Positions 19,338 to 26,337 of a DNA stretch of 64,000 nucleotides are shown one piece after another; positions within the stretch are counted from its first letter, which is position 1, and every line of letters begins with the position of its first letter. The stretch comes from Streptomyces spectabilis (GTDB lineage Bacteria > Actinomycetota > Actinomycetes > Streptomycetales > Streptomycetaceae), in contig NZ_CP023690.1 of assembly GCF_008704795.1 (NCBI RefSeq), positions 9,248,501 through 9,312,500 of the forward strand, read 5' to 3'. The position numbers and the translations under genes were made by a program. The notes under the pieces were generated by a model. It was not told where the DNA came from. It worked only from the letters and a program-made list of their open reading frames with translations, and ran no database searches.

Positions 19338-21544
19338 CCCACTCCCTCCCGTATCTCCGCGAGGGTCAGGTCACCGGCCCGCAGCTCGATCTCCTTGCCG
19401 CGCGGTGACGTCTCGTGCGGCCCGAAGGCCCGCAGATGGGCGCTCCAGTCCGCCAACGCCCCCTGCGTGTCGGACAGGGCGTGCCGGCTGACGCCGCGCA
19501 GATAGAACACGTCCGGGTCGTCGGAGCCGAGGGCGCGCACCGCCACGTCGAGGTCCGCGAGCGCGCGGCGGTGCTCGCCCAGGTCCTGGAGCGCCAGGGC
19601 GCGGTTGGCCCGCAGAGTGGCGTCGTCCGCGATGCGCAGCGCCGCGTCCAGGTCGGCGATGGCCTGCTCGGGCCGGCCGCTGGAGTAGGCGAGGACGGCA
19701 CGGTTGACCCAGGCCGGCACGAACGCGGGCTCGGTCACCAGGGCGGCCGAGTAGCTCTCGTAGGCGGCGTCCGCGTCCCCGGTCGCCTCGAGCAGCGCGC
19801 CCTGCGCGGCGAGCAGCGGGGCGTGGCGCGGATCGAGGGCCAGGCCGTGCTCGACGTCACGGCGGGCCCCGGCGGTGTCGCCGCGCTCCAGGAGCAGCTC
19901 CGCCCGGTGCGTGAGGGAGCCCACGTGGTCCGGCTCCAGTTCGAGGGCGTAGTCGAGGTCCCGCAGCGCGCTCTCGTCGTCGCCCCGCTCGATCAGCAGA
20001 TCGGCGCGGTTGAAGTGCGCCTCGTAGAACGGCGGGGTCAGCCGGATCGCCGTGGCGTAGTCCCGCAGGGCCTCGTCGTGGCGGCCGAGGGCCCGGTACT
20101 GCGCGGCGCGCTCGAAGTAGTAGTCGCCGTAGTCCGGGTCGCGGGCGATCACGTCGTCGTAGTCGCGCAGCGAAGCCGTGTGGTCCCCCCGCGCGGCCCG
20201 CACTTGCGCCCGGTTGTACAGCAGGACGGAGCGGTGCAGAAGCTGCTCGTCCGGGGCGAAGTCGGCGTCGGTGAGGGCGATCGCCTCCTCCACGAGCGCG
20301 AGGGAGACGTCGAGGTCACCGCGGTGCAGTTCGACCAGGGCGCGGGCGTTGCGCATGAACGCGCGCGCGAGCACCCGCCGTTCGGGCTCGGGGTGGCTGT
20401 CGGCGAGCGCGATGGCCGTGTTCACCCAGGCGAGGGCCAGGTCCTCGTCGTGGTCCTCCCGGGGCAGGAAACGGGTGTAGAGCATCGCCGTCAGATACGC
20501 CGTGCCCATGTGGACGTCCGGGTCGGCCGTGCTGCGGCGCATCTCCTCCAGATACGCGAACGCGTCATGGCCCCGGCCCAGATAGCACAGGCACGCGGCG
20601 GCCTTGTGCGTGAAGGTGCGGTACGCCTTCGACCACCCACCGTCGGCCGCGAGACGGCGCCCGCGCGCGGCCAGGTCGACGACGGCCTCGTACAGACCCG
20701 CGGCGAAGCAGCCGTTGACGGCCTCGACGAAGGCCGCGACGCCCGCGCCCGCCGGATCGGTGCCGTGCTCCAAGTGGTACGGGATGGCGCCGAAGCGCAG
20801 CGTCGGATCGTCCAGGGCGGTCAGGGCCGCGGCGCGCTCGGTGTGCCGACGGGCCCGCTCGGCGGGCGCCAGCGCGCGGTAGGCCTGCCGCACGGCGGGA
20901 TCGCTGCTGGTGCCGTCCGCATCGATGAACAGCTGGGCCGGATCGGTGTCCGCGCCATGGTGCGACGGCGGCTCCTGCGGGCGCGCGGCGCGGACGGTGT
21001 ACGTGGTGAGCGCGCGGGTGAGCGCGTCCTCGCGGTCGCCGCCGCTCCGTGCGACCACGGTCAGCCGCGCGGGGTCGCAGCGGCGCAGCAGGATGGCCAC
21101 GAGCTCGCGGTCGGTGGGGTCGGCCTCGTCCACGTCGTGGAAGGCGATGACGGCGCCTGCGGGGCGGACCAGGCGCGCCCAGTCCAGGGCGAGTTCGGCC
21201 ACGCCGTGGGCGATGCGCAGCGCGCGCGGCGCCGGGTAGAAGCGGGTGCGCTCCTTGGCCCCGGCCAGATTGGTCAGCGTCCGCGGCGTACGGGGGACCA
21301 GCGGCGCGAGGTCCGGGGCGATCACGGTGATCTCCGTGGCGTGCGCGGCCACCAGCTCGGGGTCCCAGGTGAGCAGTTCGGGCACGATGCGGCGCAGCAG
21401 GAAGCCGCCGCCGGTGAACGGCCCGCGCAGCCGCCGGTGACAGCCGACCTCCAGGTCGGGGCGCGGGAGTTCGGGCGGTTCGCCGGTCGGCGCGGGGTCT
21501 TCGGTGGTGACGATCCAGCGGTGGTGGGGCGGCAGGGCGGTCAT
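19334..21544 (-). CDS. TPR protein with degenerate NTPase-like N-terminus
   Basis: The protein has 736 residues. From about residue 240 on it is built of TPR-like helices, most regular from ~430 to 700 (for example YYFERAAQYRALGRHDEALRD and AHFNRADLLIERGDDESALRD). The first ~200 residues resemble the ATPase part of LuxR/STAND regulators: FHDVDEADPTDRELVAILLRR looks like the usual Walker B region of that group. No GxxxxGKS/T is present (RGPFTGGGFLLRR stands in its place), so ATP use is doubtful. No signal peptide or membrane segment is seen. ATGA overlap with the M50 gene and GTGA overlap with the flavin reductase tie it to the RiPP-like operon, perhaps as a scaffold or regulator. Confidence 0.75.
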   Translation of the reverse strand: MTALPPHHRWIVTTEDPAPTGEPPELPRPDLEVGCHRRLRGPFTGGGFLLRRIVPELLTWDPELVAAHATEITVIAPDLAPLVPRTPRTLTNLAGAKERTRFYPAPRALRIAHGVAELALDWARLVRPAGAVIAFHDVDEADPTDRELVAILLRRCDPARLTVVARSGGDREDALTRALTTYTVRAARPQEPPSHHGADTDPAQLFIDADGTSSDPAVRQAYRALAPAERARRHTERAAALTALDDPTLRFGAIPYHLEHGTDPAGAGVAAFVEAVNGCFAAGLYEAVVDLAARGRRLAADGGWSKAYRTFTHKAAACLCYLGRGHDAFAYLEEMRRSTADPDVHMGTAYLTAMLYTRFLPREDHDEDLALAWVNTAIALADSHPEPERRVLARAFMRNARALVELHRGDLDVSLALVEEAIALTDADFAPDEQLLHRSVLLYNRAQVRAARGDHTASLRDYDDVIARDPDYGDYYFERAAQYRALGRHDEALRDYATAIRLTPPFYEAHFNRADLLIERGDDESALRDLDYALELEPDHVGSLTHRAELLLERGDTAGARRDVEHGLALDPRHAPLLAAQGALLEATGDADAAYESYSAALVTEPAFVPAWVNRAVLAYSSGRPEQAIADLDAALRIADDATLRANRALALQDLGEHRRALADLDVAVRALGSDDPDVFYLRGVSRHALSDTQGALADWSAHLRAFGPHETSPRGKEIELRAGDLTLAEIREGVG

Positions 21545-22767
21545 GCGGATGCTCCTCGGCGTGCGGCGGTGGCGGTGCGGGACTTGGCACGCCCGTCCCG
21601 CACGGTGACGTAGAGCAGGAGGCCGAGTTCGCACGTCGTGAGGGCGACGAAGAACGCGGCGTCGAAGAGATCGGCGGCCGGGGTGCCCGCCCGGGTGAAC
21701 CGGTGGATGGCCGTGGACCAGAAGGTCAGAGCGGTGGGGACGGCCGCCCAGGCGAGGCTGGCGAGCGAGAAGGCGTAGCCGGACACCAGCACCGGCGCGT
21801 AGCGGCGCGCCATGGCGCGGTCGTGCTCGGACCACTCCGTGTCGGCCCGCGGCGGCGGTCGGCGCAGTCGGCGCCGGATGAGGGCGCGCAGGTGGAAGCG
21901 GGTGGCGCTCTGCAGGTCGGTGCAGCGCAGGGCGGTGGCGGCGACGTAGTACAGATCCGTTTCCAAGTAGAACAGGAACTGCCAGATCAGCCGCAGCACA
22001 CACGTGAAGGAGACCGCGAGGAAGAGGGCGGGGAGCCAGCCGGGCGCGCCCGTGCGGCTCAGCCCGGCGGAGGTGAGCGTGAACACGCTGACCAGCAGCA
22101 CGTCGGCGAGCATGCCCGCGAGGAACGGCAGGTAGCGGTGGCGCCGTTCGACGCTGAGGAGCGTGTCCATGCGGGTCTCGGCGACGAGGTAGTACAGGCG
22201 TCGCCCGATGCCGAGCGTCGAGGGCAGCCCGAGCCGGCGGCCCGCGAGCGCGTGGAAGCCCTCGTGCGCCAGGATGCAGGGGATCGCCGCGCCGAACAGG
22301 GTGACGGCGATCAGCGAGATGTGGCTCGTGAACATGAGCTGGTGGTACGAAGGCCGCAGCGCGGGGTCGTTCACCATGGCGGCGAGGGCCGCCGTCACGA
22401 GCACGCCGTAGCAGACCAGGGCGGGGCGCGAGAACGTCCAGCGGCCGAGCCGCTGCCAGCGCACGGGGGCGGGCACGGACTCCGCGGCGTCCGGGGCGTC
22501 GTTGTCGGCGCGCAGGAAGCCGAGGTCGTCGACGGCGGCGAGGAAGTCCTCCATGTCGAGGGTCTCGCCGCAGGTGCGCGCGTACCACGCGGCCGCGTCG
22601 GCGACGGTCCCCCCGGCGTCGAGCAGCCGCAGGACCTGGGCGCCTTCCTCGGGGAACACCGCGTACGAGCCGGTGTCGGGGCGGCCGACCATGACGCCGT
22701 CGTCCTCGGCGACCATCGTCAGACGGTGCAGGCGGACGGTGGTGCCGCCCGGAACGGTCACGCTCAT
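21541..22767 (-). CDS. PqqD/RRE-like domain fused to a membrane M50-type metalloprotease
   Basis: The 408-residue protein starts with a ~100-residue PqqD/RRE-like region (VRLHRLTMVAEDDGVMVG, then SYAVFPEEGAQVLRLLD, then DFLAAVDDLGFL), the fold that RiPP enzymes use to bind leader peptides. Several membrane segments follow, and the zinc motif AHEGFHAL (HExxH) sits in the membrane region near residue 205, as in site-2/M50 proteases. YydH of the Bacillus epipeptide operon has a comparable role. A small Cys-containing peptide gene lies directly upstream, so the protein probably binds that peptide and cuts or exports it. The ATG at 22767 was chosen because the upstream part of the frame is Pro/Gly-rich and covers a hairpin. 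Confidence 0.82.
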   Translation of the reverse strand: MSVTVPGGTTVRLHRLTMVAEDDGVMVGRPDTGSYAVFPEEGAQVLRLLDAGGTVADAAAWYARTCGETLDMEDFLAAVDDLGFLRADNDAPDAAESVPAPVRWQRLGRWTFSRPALVCYGVLVTAALAAMVNDPALRPSYHQLMFTSHISLIAVTLFGAAIPCILAHEGFHALAGRRLGLPSTLGIGRRLYYLVAETRMDTLLSVERRHRYLPFLAGMLADVLLVSVFTLTSAGLSRTGAPGWLPALFLAVSFTCVLRLIWQFLFYLETDLYYVAATALRCTDLQSATRFHLRALIRRRLRRPPPRADTEWSEHDRAMARRYAPVLVSGYAFSLASLAWAAVPTALTFWSTAIHRFTRAGTPAADLFDAAFFVALTTCELGLLLYVTVRDGRAKSRTATAARRGASA

Positions 22768-22821
22768 CCGGCGTGCCTCTCTGCCGTGCGGTCGGATGGG
22801 CCCGGCCGGGCCGGGCGGGGA

Positions 22822-22853
22822 CGGAGCCGGGCCCGGACCGGGGCCCGGCTCCG
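22822..22853 (-). terminator. Attenuator-like hairpin after the precursor peptide gene
   Basis: Perfect 13-bp arms (22822-22834 and 22841-22853) with a 6-nt loop begin 6 bp after the peptide stop codon and end 54 bp before the protease gene. Such hairpins often let a small precursor be made in large excess over its processing enzymes. Confidence 0.72.
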
Positions 22854-22859
22854 CGGTGC

Positions 22860-22937
22860 TCAGTGCTCGGAGCACACGTAGTAGCAGGCGGTCGTCAGAC
22901 GGATCGGACCGGCCTTGCGGATCGGCATCCTCTTCAT
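22860..22937 (-). CDS. Putative 25-residue RiPP precursor peptide
   Basis: The ORF has a perfect ribosome-binding site (GAGAGGAGGAAGACC, then ATG). The peptide begins MKRMPIRKAG, a basic leader-like part, and ends LTTACYYVCSEH, which has two cysteines in a CxxxC spacing, two tyrosines and two threonines. It is followed by a hairpin, a PqqD-like/M50 fusion, a TPR protein and a flavin reductase, all on the same strand. Precursor, leader-binding domain, protease and redox enzyme are the usual parts of a RiPP pathway. I do not recognise the peptide as a member of a named class. Possible products include a disulfide or other Cys/Tyr crosslink in the C-terminal core, but this is inference. Confidence 0.72.
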   Translation of the reverse strand: MKRMPIRKAGPIRLTTACYYVCSEH

Positions 22938-23507
22938 GGTCTTCCTCCTCTCGGTGGCTGGTCCCAGTGGGACGTGTGACCTGGCGGCCGGAGGCCGGGC
23001 CGGGGCCCGATGGCTCATCCGGCGAGCCGTGGAGTCGGCGGTGGAGCGGAACTCCGCCGCCAGGAGAGGAATGACGCCCGGATCCGGCGGCGCCAGGTCA
23101 CTTCCTCGGGTGGCAGCCCGGGTGGCGCGCCCGATTCGCAAAAGGGCGTGGAAAGCCACCGCGGGAAATGTGCCAGGACCCCAGTGAAATCTCTGGGAGT
23201 GGAATATCCAGATCCCTCTTCACTGGTCCGTGGACAGCTTGGCGGGGTGCCGCCTTTCATGTCAACCCGGGAATGCGGGCATCCGTATACCGTCGCCGCG
23301 AGGTCAATTCGACGGTGGGCAAAGTGACTTGGCGTGTCTGCGACGCTCCTGAGTCATGGCAGGTCACAGACGTGTTGTCGACCTGAAAGGCAAAGGAATG
23401 CCAGCTTCAGGAATCTCCCTATACCTTTGGACAGTTAACGCGCCCGCGCTTTGAGTCAAGGAATTCTCTTCCGTGTGCGGGCCGTTCGGCGCGGAAGTGC
23501 GAGCCGC
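22938..23507 (-). promoter_or_regulatory. 570-bp upstream region of the RiPP-like operon
   Basis: No gene is evident between the peptide start and the end of the LRR gene. A short odd dyad, GTCCCAGTGGGAC, lies at 22961-22973, 24 bp upstream of the peptide ATG. The 23150-23450 part is clearly lower in GC than its surroundings (for example CCTATACCTTTGG near 23420), as expected of a promoter. No promoter hexamers can be assigned with confidence. Confidence 0.4.
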
Positions 23508-24239
23508 TCAACGCAGAACGACGCAGTGGCGGCCGCGCAGGGCCATGACGGTGGGATCGTCGTCCCGCACCTCGTTCCAGCGGAGATCGAGTTTCTCCAG
23601 GGACGGCAACTCGGCGAGCCAGCCGGGAAGTTCGCACAGCCGATTGGCCCGTAGATCGAGGCGCCGCAGCAGCGGGAGTCCGCGCAGCGCCCCGGGCACC
23701 GCGGTGAAGGCGTTCTCCCGCAGCTCCAGCTCGCGCAGGGCGCTGAGGTTCCGGGCGGAATCGGGCAGCGCGGTGAGCGCGTTGCCGCGCAGCCACAGTT
23801 CCCGCAGGGAGCGCAGGTCGCCGAGCGAGGCGGGCAGCGAGGCGAGCCGGTTGTGCTGGGCACGCAGTTCGACCAGGCCCGTCATGGCGCCGAGGGTGTC
23901 CGGCAGGGCGGTGAGCCGGTTCTCGCCGACGTTCAGATACGCGAGGCGCGTCAGCCGGCCCAACTCCGCGGGCAGGGAGGCGAGACGGTTGTCGTGCAGG
24001 TACAGGAAGTCGCTCAATCCGGTGAGATCGCCGAGCTCGGGCGGCACCGAGGTGAGCCGGTTGTGGCCGAGGTCGAGGGTGCGCAGCGCGGTCAGCGTGC
24101 CGAGACGGGCGGGCAGGTGCGCGAGCGCGTTGTCGGGCAGCAGTAGGACTTCCAGGCGCGGATGGCGCCACACCTCGTCCGGTACGCCGGGGAGTCCGGC
24201 CCGCCAGTAGTTCAGTACGGTCGCGCTGGTCACCGGCAC
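23508..24239 (-). CDS. Leucine-rich-repeat protein
   Basis: The ~243-residue protein consists almost entirely of about eight 23-residue leucine-rich repeats of the LxxLxLxxNxLxxLPxxLGxLT type, such as LRTLDLGHNRLTSVPPELG and LAYLNVGENRLTALPDTLG. No signal peptide, membrane segment or catalytic domain is present, so it is probably a cytoplasmic binding protein. It starts with GTG at 24239 or 24233 behind GGAAAGAGG. It lies on the same strand as, and upstream of, the RiPP-like operon, but 570 bp separates them, so membership is not supported. Confidence 0.82.
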   Translation of the reverse strand: MPVTSATVLNYWRAGLPGVPDEVWRHPRLEVLLLPDNALAHLPARLGTLTALRTLDLGHNRLTSVPPELGDLTGLSDFLYLHDNRLASLPAELGRLTRLAYLNVGENRLTALPDTLGAMTGLVELRAQHNRLASLPASLGDLRSLRELWLRGNALTALPDSARNLSALRELELRENAFTAVPGALRGLPLLRRLDLRANRLCELPGWLAELPSLEKLDLRWNEVRDDDPTVMALRGRHCVVLR

Positions 24240-24396
24240 CTCTTTCCGGGCGCGGCCCCGCGACGCCCCTCGACGCCGACCGGGCGGCGCCCGCCGCGAA
24301 GGGCTCCCGGCTCGGCCCGGTGGACCGTGCCCGGCCCCCGTGGACTCCGCGCGGAGAAACCCGCCTAATGGATGCGGCGGAACCTATCATTAGCCC

Positions 24397-25089
24397 ATGC
24401 CCGCACCGTCCAAGGCCTCCGCACCGTCCAGGGCCTTCGCGCCGACGCCCGCGCCGACCCGGCCGACGCCCGCGCAGACCCGCCTGACGCTCGACCTCGC
24501 CGCCACCATCCGCCACGACGGGCACGGCGGTGTCGCCGACGACCTCGACACGCCCGAGGGCCTCACCGCCTGGGTGAGCGACCGCGCCGAGCTGCTGCCC
24601 GACGACCTCGCGGCCCGCCGCTACCGTGCGGACGCCGCCGCGCTCGACCGGGTACGGGCGCTGCGCTCCGCCGTCCGCGCGCTCTTCGCGCACGCGGTGC
24701 TCCCCGGCGAGCCGAGCCCCGCCGACGCCCGCCGCCTCCTGCCGCTCGCCGAGGCCGTCACCCGGCTGAACGACGCCGCGGCCAAGGTGCTCACCGTGCC
24801 GGTGCTGAGCTGGCCGGACGGCGCCGGTCCGCTCGTGCGGGACGAGCCCGTGCCGGGCGCCGGGCACGCCTCGCCCGCGCGGCGCGCCGACCTGCTCGAC
24901 GCCGCCCTGGCCCGGGCCGCGCACGCCTTCATCGCCGGGCCCGACCGGCAGCGCCTGCGCGCCTGTCACGCGCCGCGCTGCGTGCGCTACTTCCTCAAGG
25001 AGCACCCGCGCCAGGAGTGGTGCAAGCCGTCCTGCGGCAACCGGGCCCGCGTGGCCCGCCACCACGAGCGGGCCCGCGGCCCCGCCTGA
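24397..25089 (+). CDS. CGNR zinc-finger protein with ABATE-type domain
   Basis: The 230-residue protein ends in a CGNR zinc finger: CHAPRCVRYFLK, then WCKPSCGNRARVARHHER, with the four cysteines and the CGNR tetrad in place. The middle ~150 residues fit the ABATE (stress-induced regulator) domain usually paired with it. These proteins are predicted DNA-binding transcription regulators. The ATG at 24397 has no Shine-Dalgarno, and a TATCAT hexamer lies only 7 bp upstream, so the transcript may be leaderless. The first 35 residues are a Pro/Ala-rich tail. Confidence 0.85.
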   Translation: MPAPSKASAPSRAFAPTPAPTRPTPAQTRLTLDLAATIRHDGHGGVADDLDTPEGLTAWVSDRAELLPDDLAARRYRADAAALDRVRALRSAVRALFAHAVLPGEPSPADARRLLPLAEAVTRLNDAAAKVLTVPVLSWPDGAGPLVRDEPVPGAGHASPARRADLLDAALARAAHAFIAGPDRQRLRACHAPRCVRYFLKEHPRQEWCKPSCGNRARVARHHERARGPA

Positions 25090-25208
25090 GGCGCCGCCCG
25101 GCGGCGCGCGCATCGCTCTCGCACACCCCCGGGGCCCGCGGTGACCACGGGTTTCTCCGCCGCCGCCCCCGGGCCGGAAACGTCACCGCGGGCACGTACC
25201 ATGGCCGC

Positions 25209-25709
25209 ATGTCCTTCCTCCGCCGCCGCAGCTCCGCCACACCCGCTGGCCCGGACTTCGATGTCCTCGCCATGGATCCGGGGGACTGGCCCGGCAACCT
25301 CGGTGCCGGCCTGCTGCCCGCCCCCGACGGCAGCTGCCAGGGCGTCTTCCTCCGCTACGACCTGTTCGGCGGCCGCGGCCCCGCGATGATCATCGGCAAT
25401 CTGCCGGAGGGCTCCCCGGCCCGCGAGCTCGCCGACGGCGAGGTGCCCTTCGAGGTGGCCCAGCTCCTGCTCGCGCTGGAGAACGACGAGGAGGTCACCG
25501 TGGTCTCCAGCGAGGACGTGCCGGTGATGCAGGGGGACAACCTCCTGATCGTGCGCCGTCTGCGGCTCTCCGAAAGCCGCATCTCCTGCGTCCAGTTCGA
25601 CCGCAGTGACAACGTCCTGGTGACCATCGCCGCCTGGGACCGCCCCATCACCGACGACCTGTACGCGCTCCTCAAGCCCCTGCCCGCCGAGCTGTTCCAG
25701 CAGGGCTGA
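25209..25709 (+). CDS. Conserved-looking hypothetical protein
   Basis: The 166-residue soluble, acidic protein begins MSFLRRRSS and contains DFDVLAMDPGDWPGNLGAGLLPA and a central VAQLLLALENDEEVTVVSS segment. I see no signal peptide, membrane segment or catalytic motif and do not recognise the family. The codon bias is normal for the region. The start is ATG with no clear ribosome-binding site. Confidence 0.7.
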   Translation: MSFLRRRSSATPAGPDFDVLAMDPGDWPGNLGAGLLPAPDGSCQGVFLRYDLFGGRGPAMIIGNLPEGSPARELADGEVPFEVAQLLLALENDEEVTVVSSEDVPVMQGDNLLIVRRLRLSESRISCVQFDRSDNVLVTIAAWDRPITDDLYALLKPLPAELFQQG

Positions 25710-25905
25710 GCCCCGCAGCCCCGGGCCCGGCTGGCCGGTACGGGCTCCGGAGCCGGTGGAGAACCTCCGTTGACCGGCCGTTTCCCCCGGTTCGTACCGT
25801 CATGTTCAGGCTGGCGTGCTTTGCTCTGCGGCGCGGGACGTCGTCGCCCCTAGCGTCGTGGGGGAGCGGGGTGTCCGCCCATCTCGACCGGGAGGGAAGT
25901 CGCGC

Positions 25906-26256
25906 ATGAGCAACAACGACGTCTATCCGAACACGCCGTCGAGCACGATCCACCGCAACATGGCCTGGACCTCCGGGAACGGCCACACGCTCCTCCGGCT
26001 CCAGGAGGACGGCAACTTCGTCGTCTACCGGGACAGCGTCGAGAAGCCCGTCTGGTCGCCGGACACCCGCCCGGACGGGTACCGCGCGGTCATGCAGGGC
26101 GACGGCAACCTCGTGGTCTACGCCCAGGACGACCGCCCCGTGTGGGCGTCGAACACGTCCGGGCGCCACGGGGCCATCCTGTCCGTCCAGGACGACGGCA
26201 ACGTGTGCATCTACTACCAGGGCCAGCCGATCTGGTGCACGGAGACCGCCGGCTGA
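25906..26256 (+). CDS. Bulb-type mannose-binding lectin
   Basis: The 116-residue protein is a single GNA-like (bulb) lectin domain with three sugar-binding motifs of the QxDxNxVxY type: QEDGNFVVY, QGDGNLVVY and QDDGNVCIY. The third has Cys instead of Val, and another Cys is in IWCTETAG at the C-terminus, so those two could form a disulfide. No signal peptide is present, so it acts inside the cell or leaves by another route. A GGAGGGAAG site precedes the ATG. Related lectin-like bacteriocins have two such domains; this one is too short and has a single domain, so a carbohydrate-binding role is all that can be claimed. Confidence 0.88.
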   Translation: MSNNDVYPNTPSSTIHRNMAWTSGNGHTLLRLQEDGNFVVYRDSVEKPVWSPDTRPDGYRAVMQGDGNLVVYAQDDRPVWASNTSGRHGAILSVQDDGNVCIYYQGQPIWCTETAG

Positions 26257-26270
26257 TCCACCCGCACGCA

Positions 26271-26312
26271 CGCCGGGCCCGGACCTGCCCCCATGCAGGT
26301 CCGGGCCCGGCG
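26271..26312. terminator. Bidirectional terminator between lectin and amidase genes
   Basis: A perfect 17-bp inverted repeat (26271-26287 with 26296-26312) with an 8-nt loop lies 14 bp after the lectin stop and 25 bp beyond the convergent amidase stop. Confidence 0.85.
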
Positions 26313-26337
26313 GTTTCCCGGGAACTCGACGTCACGG

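Noticed and set aside
22938..23507. Further precursor peptides or a longer frame ending in the 25-residue peptide
   Set aside because: The longer frame (to 23159) has no start signal and reads through likely promoter DNA; no other small ORF here has a good ribosome-binding site.
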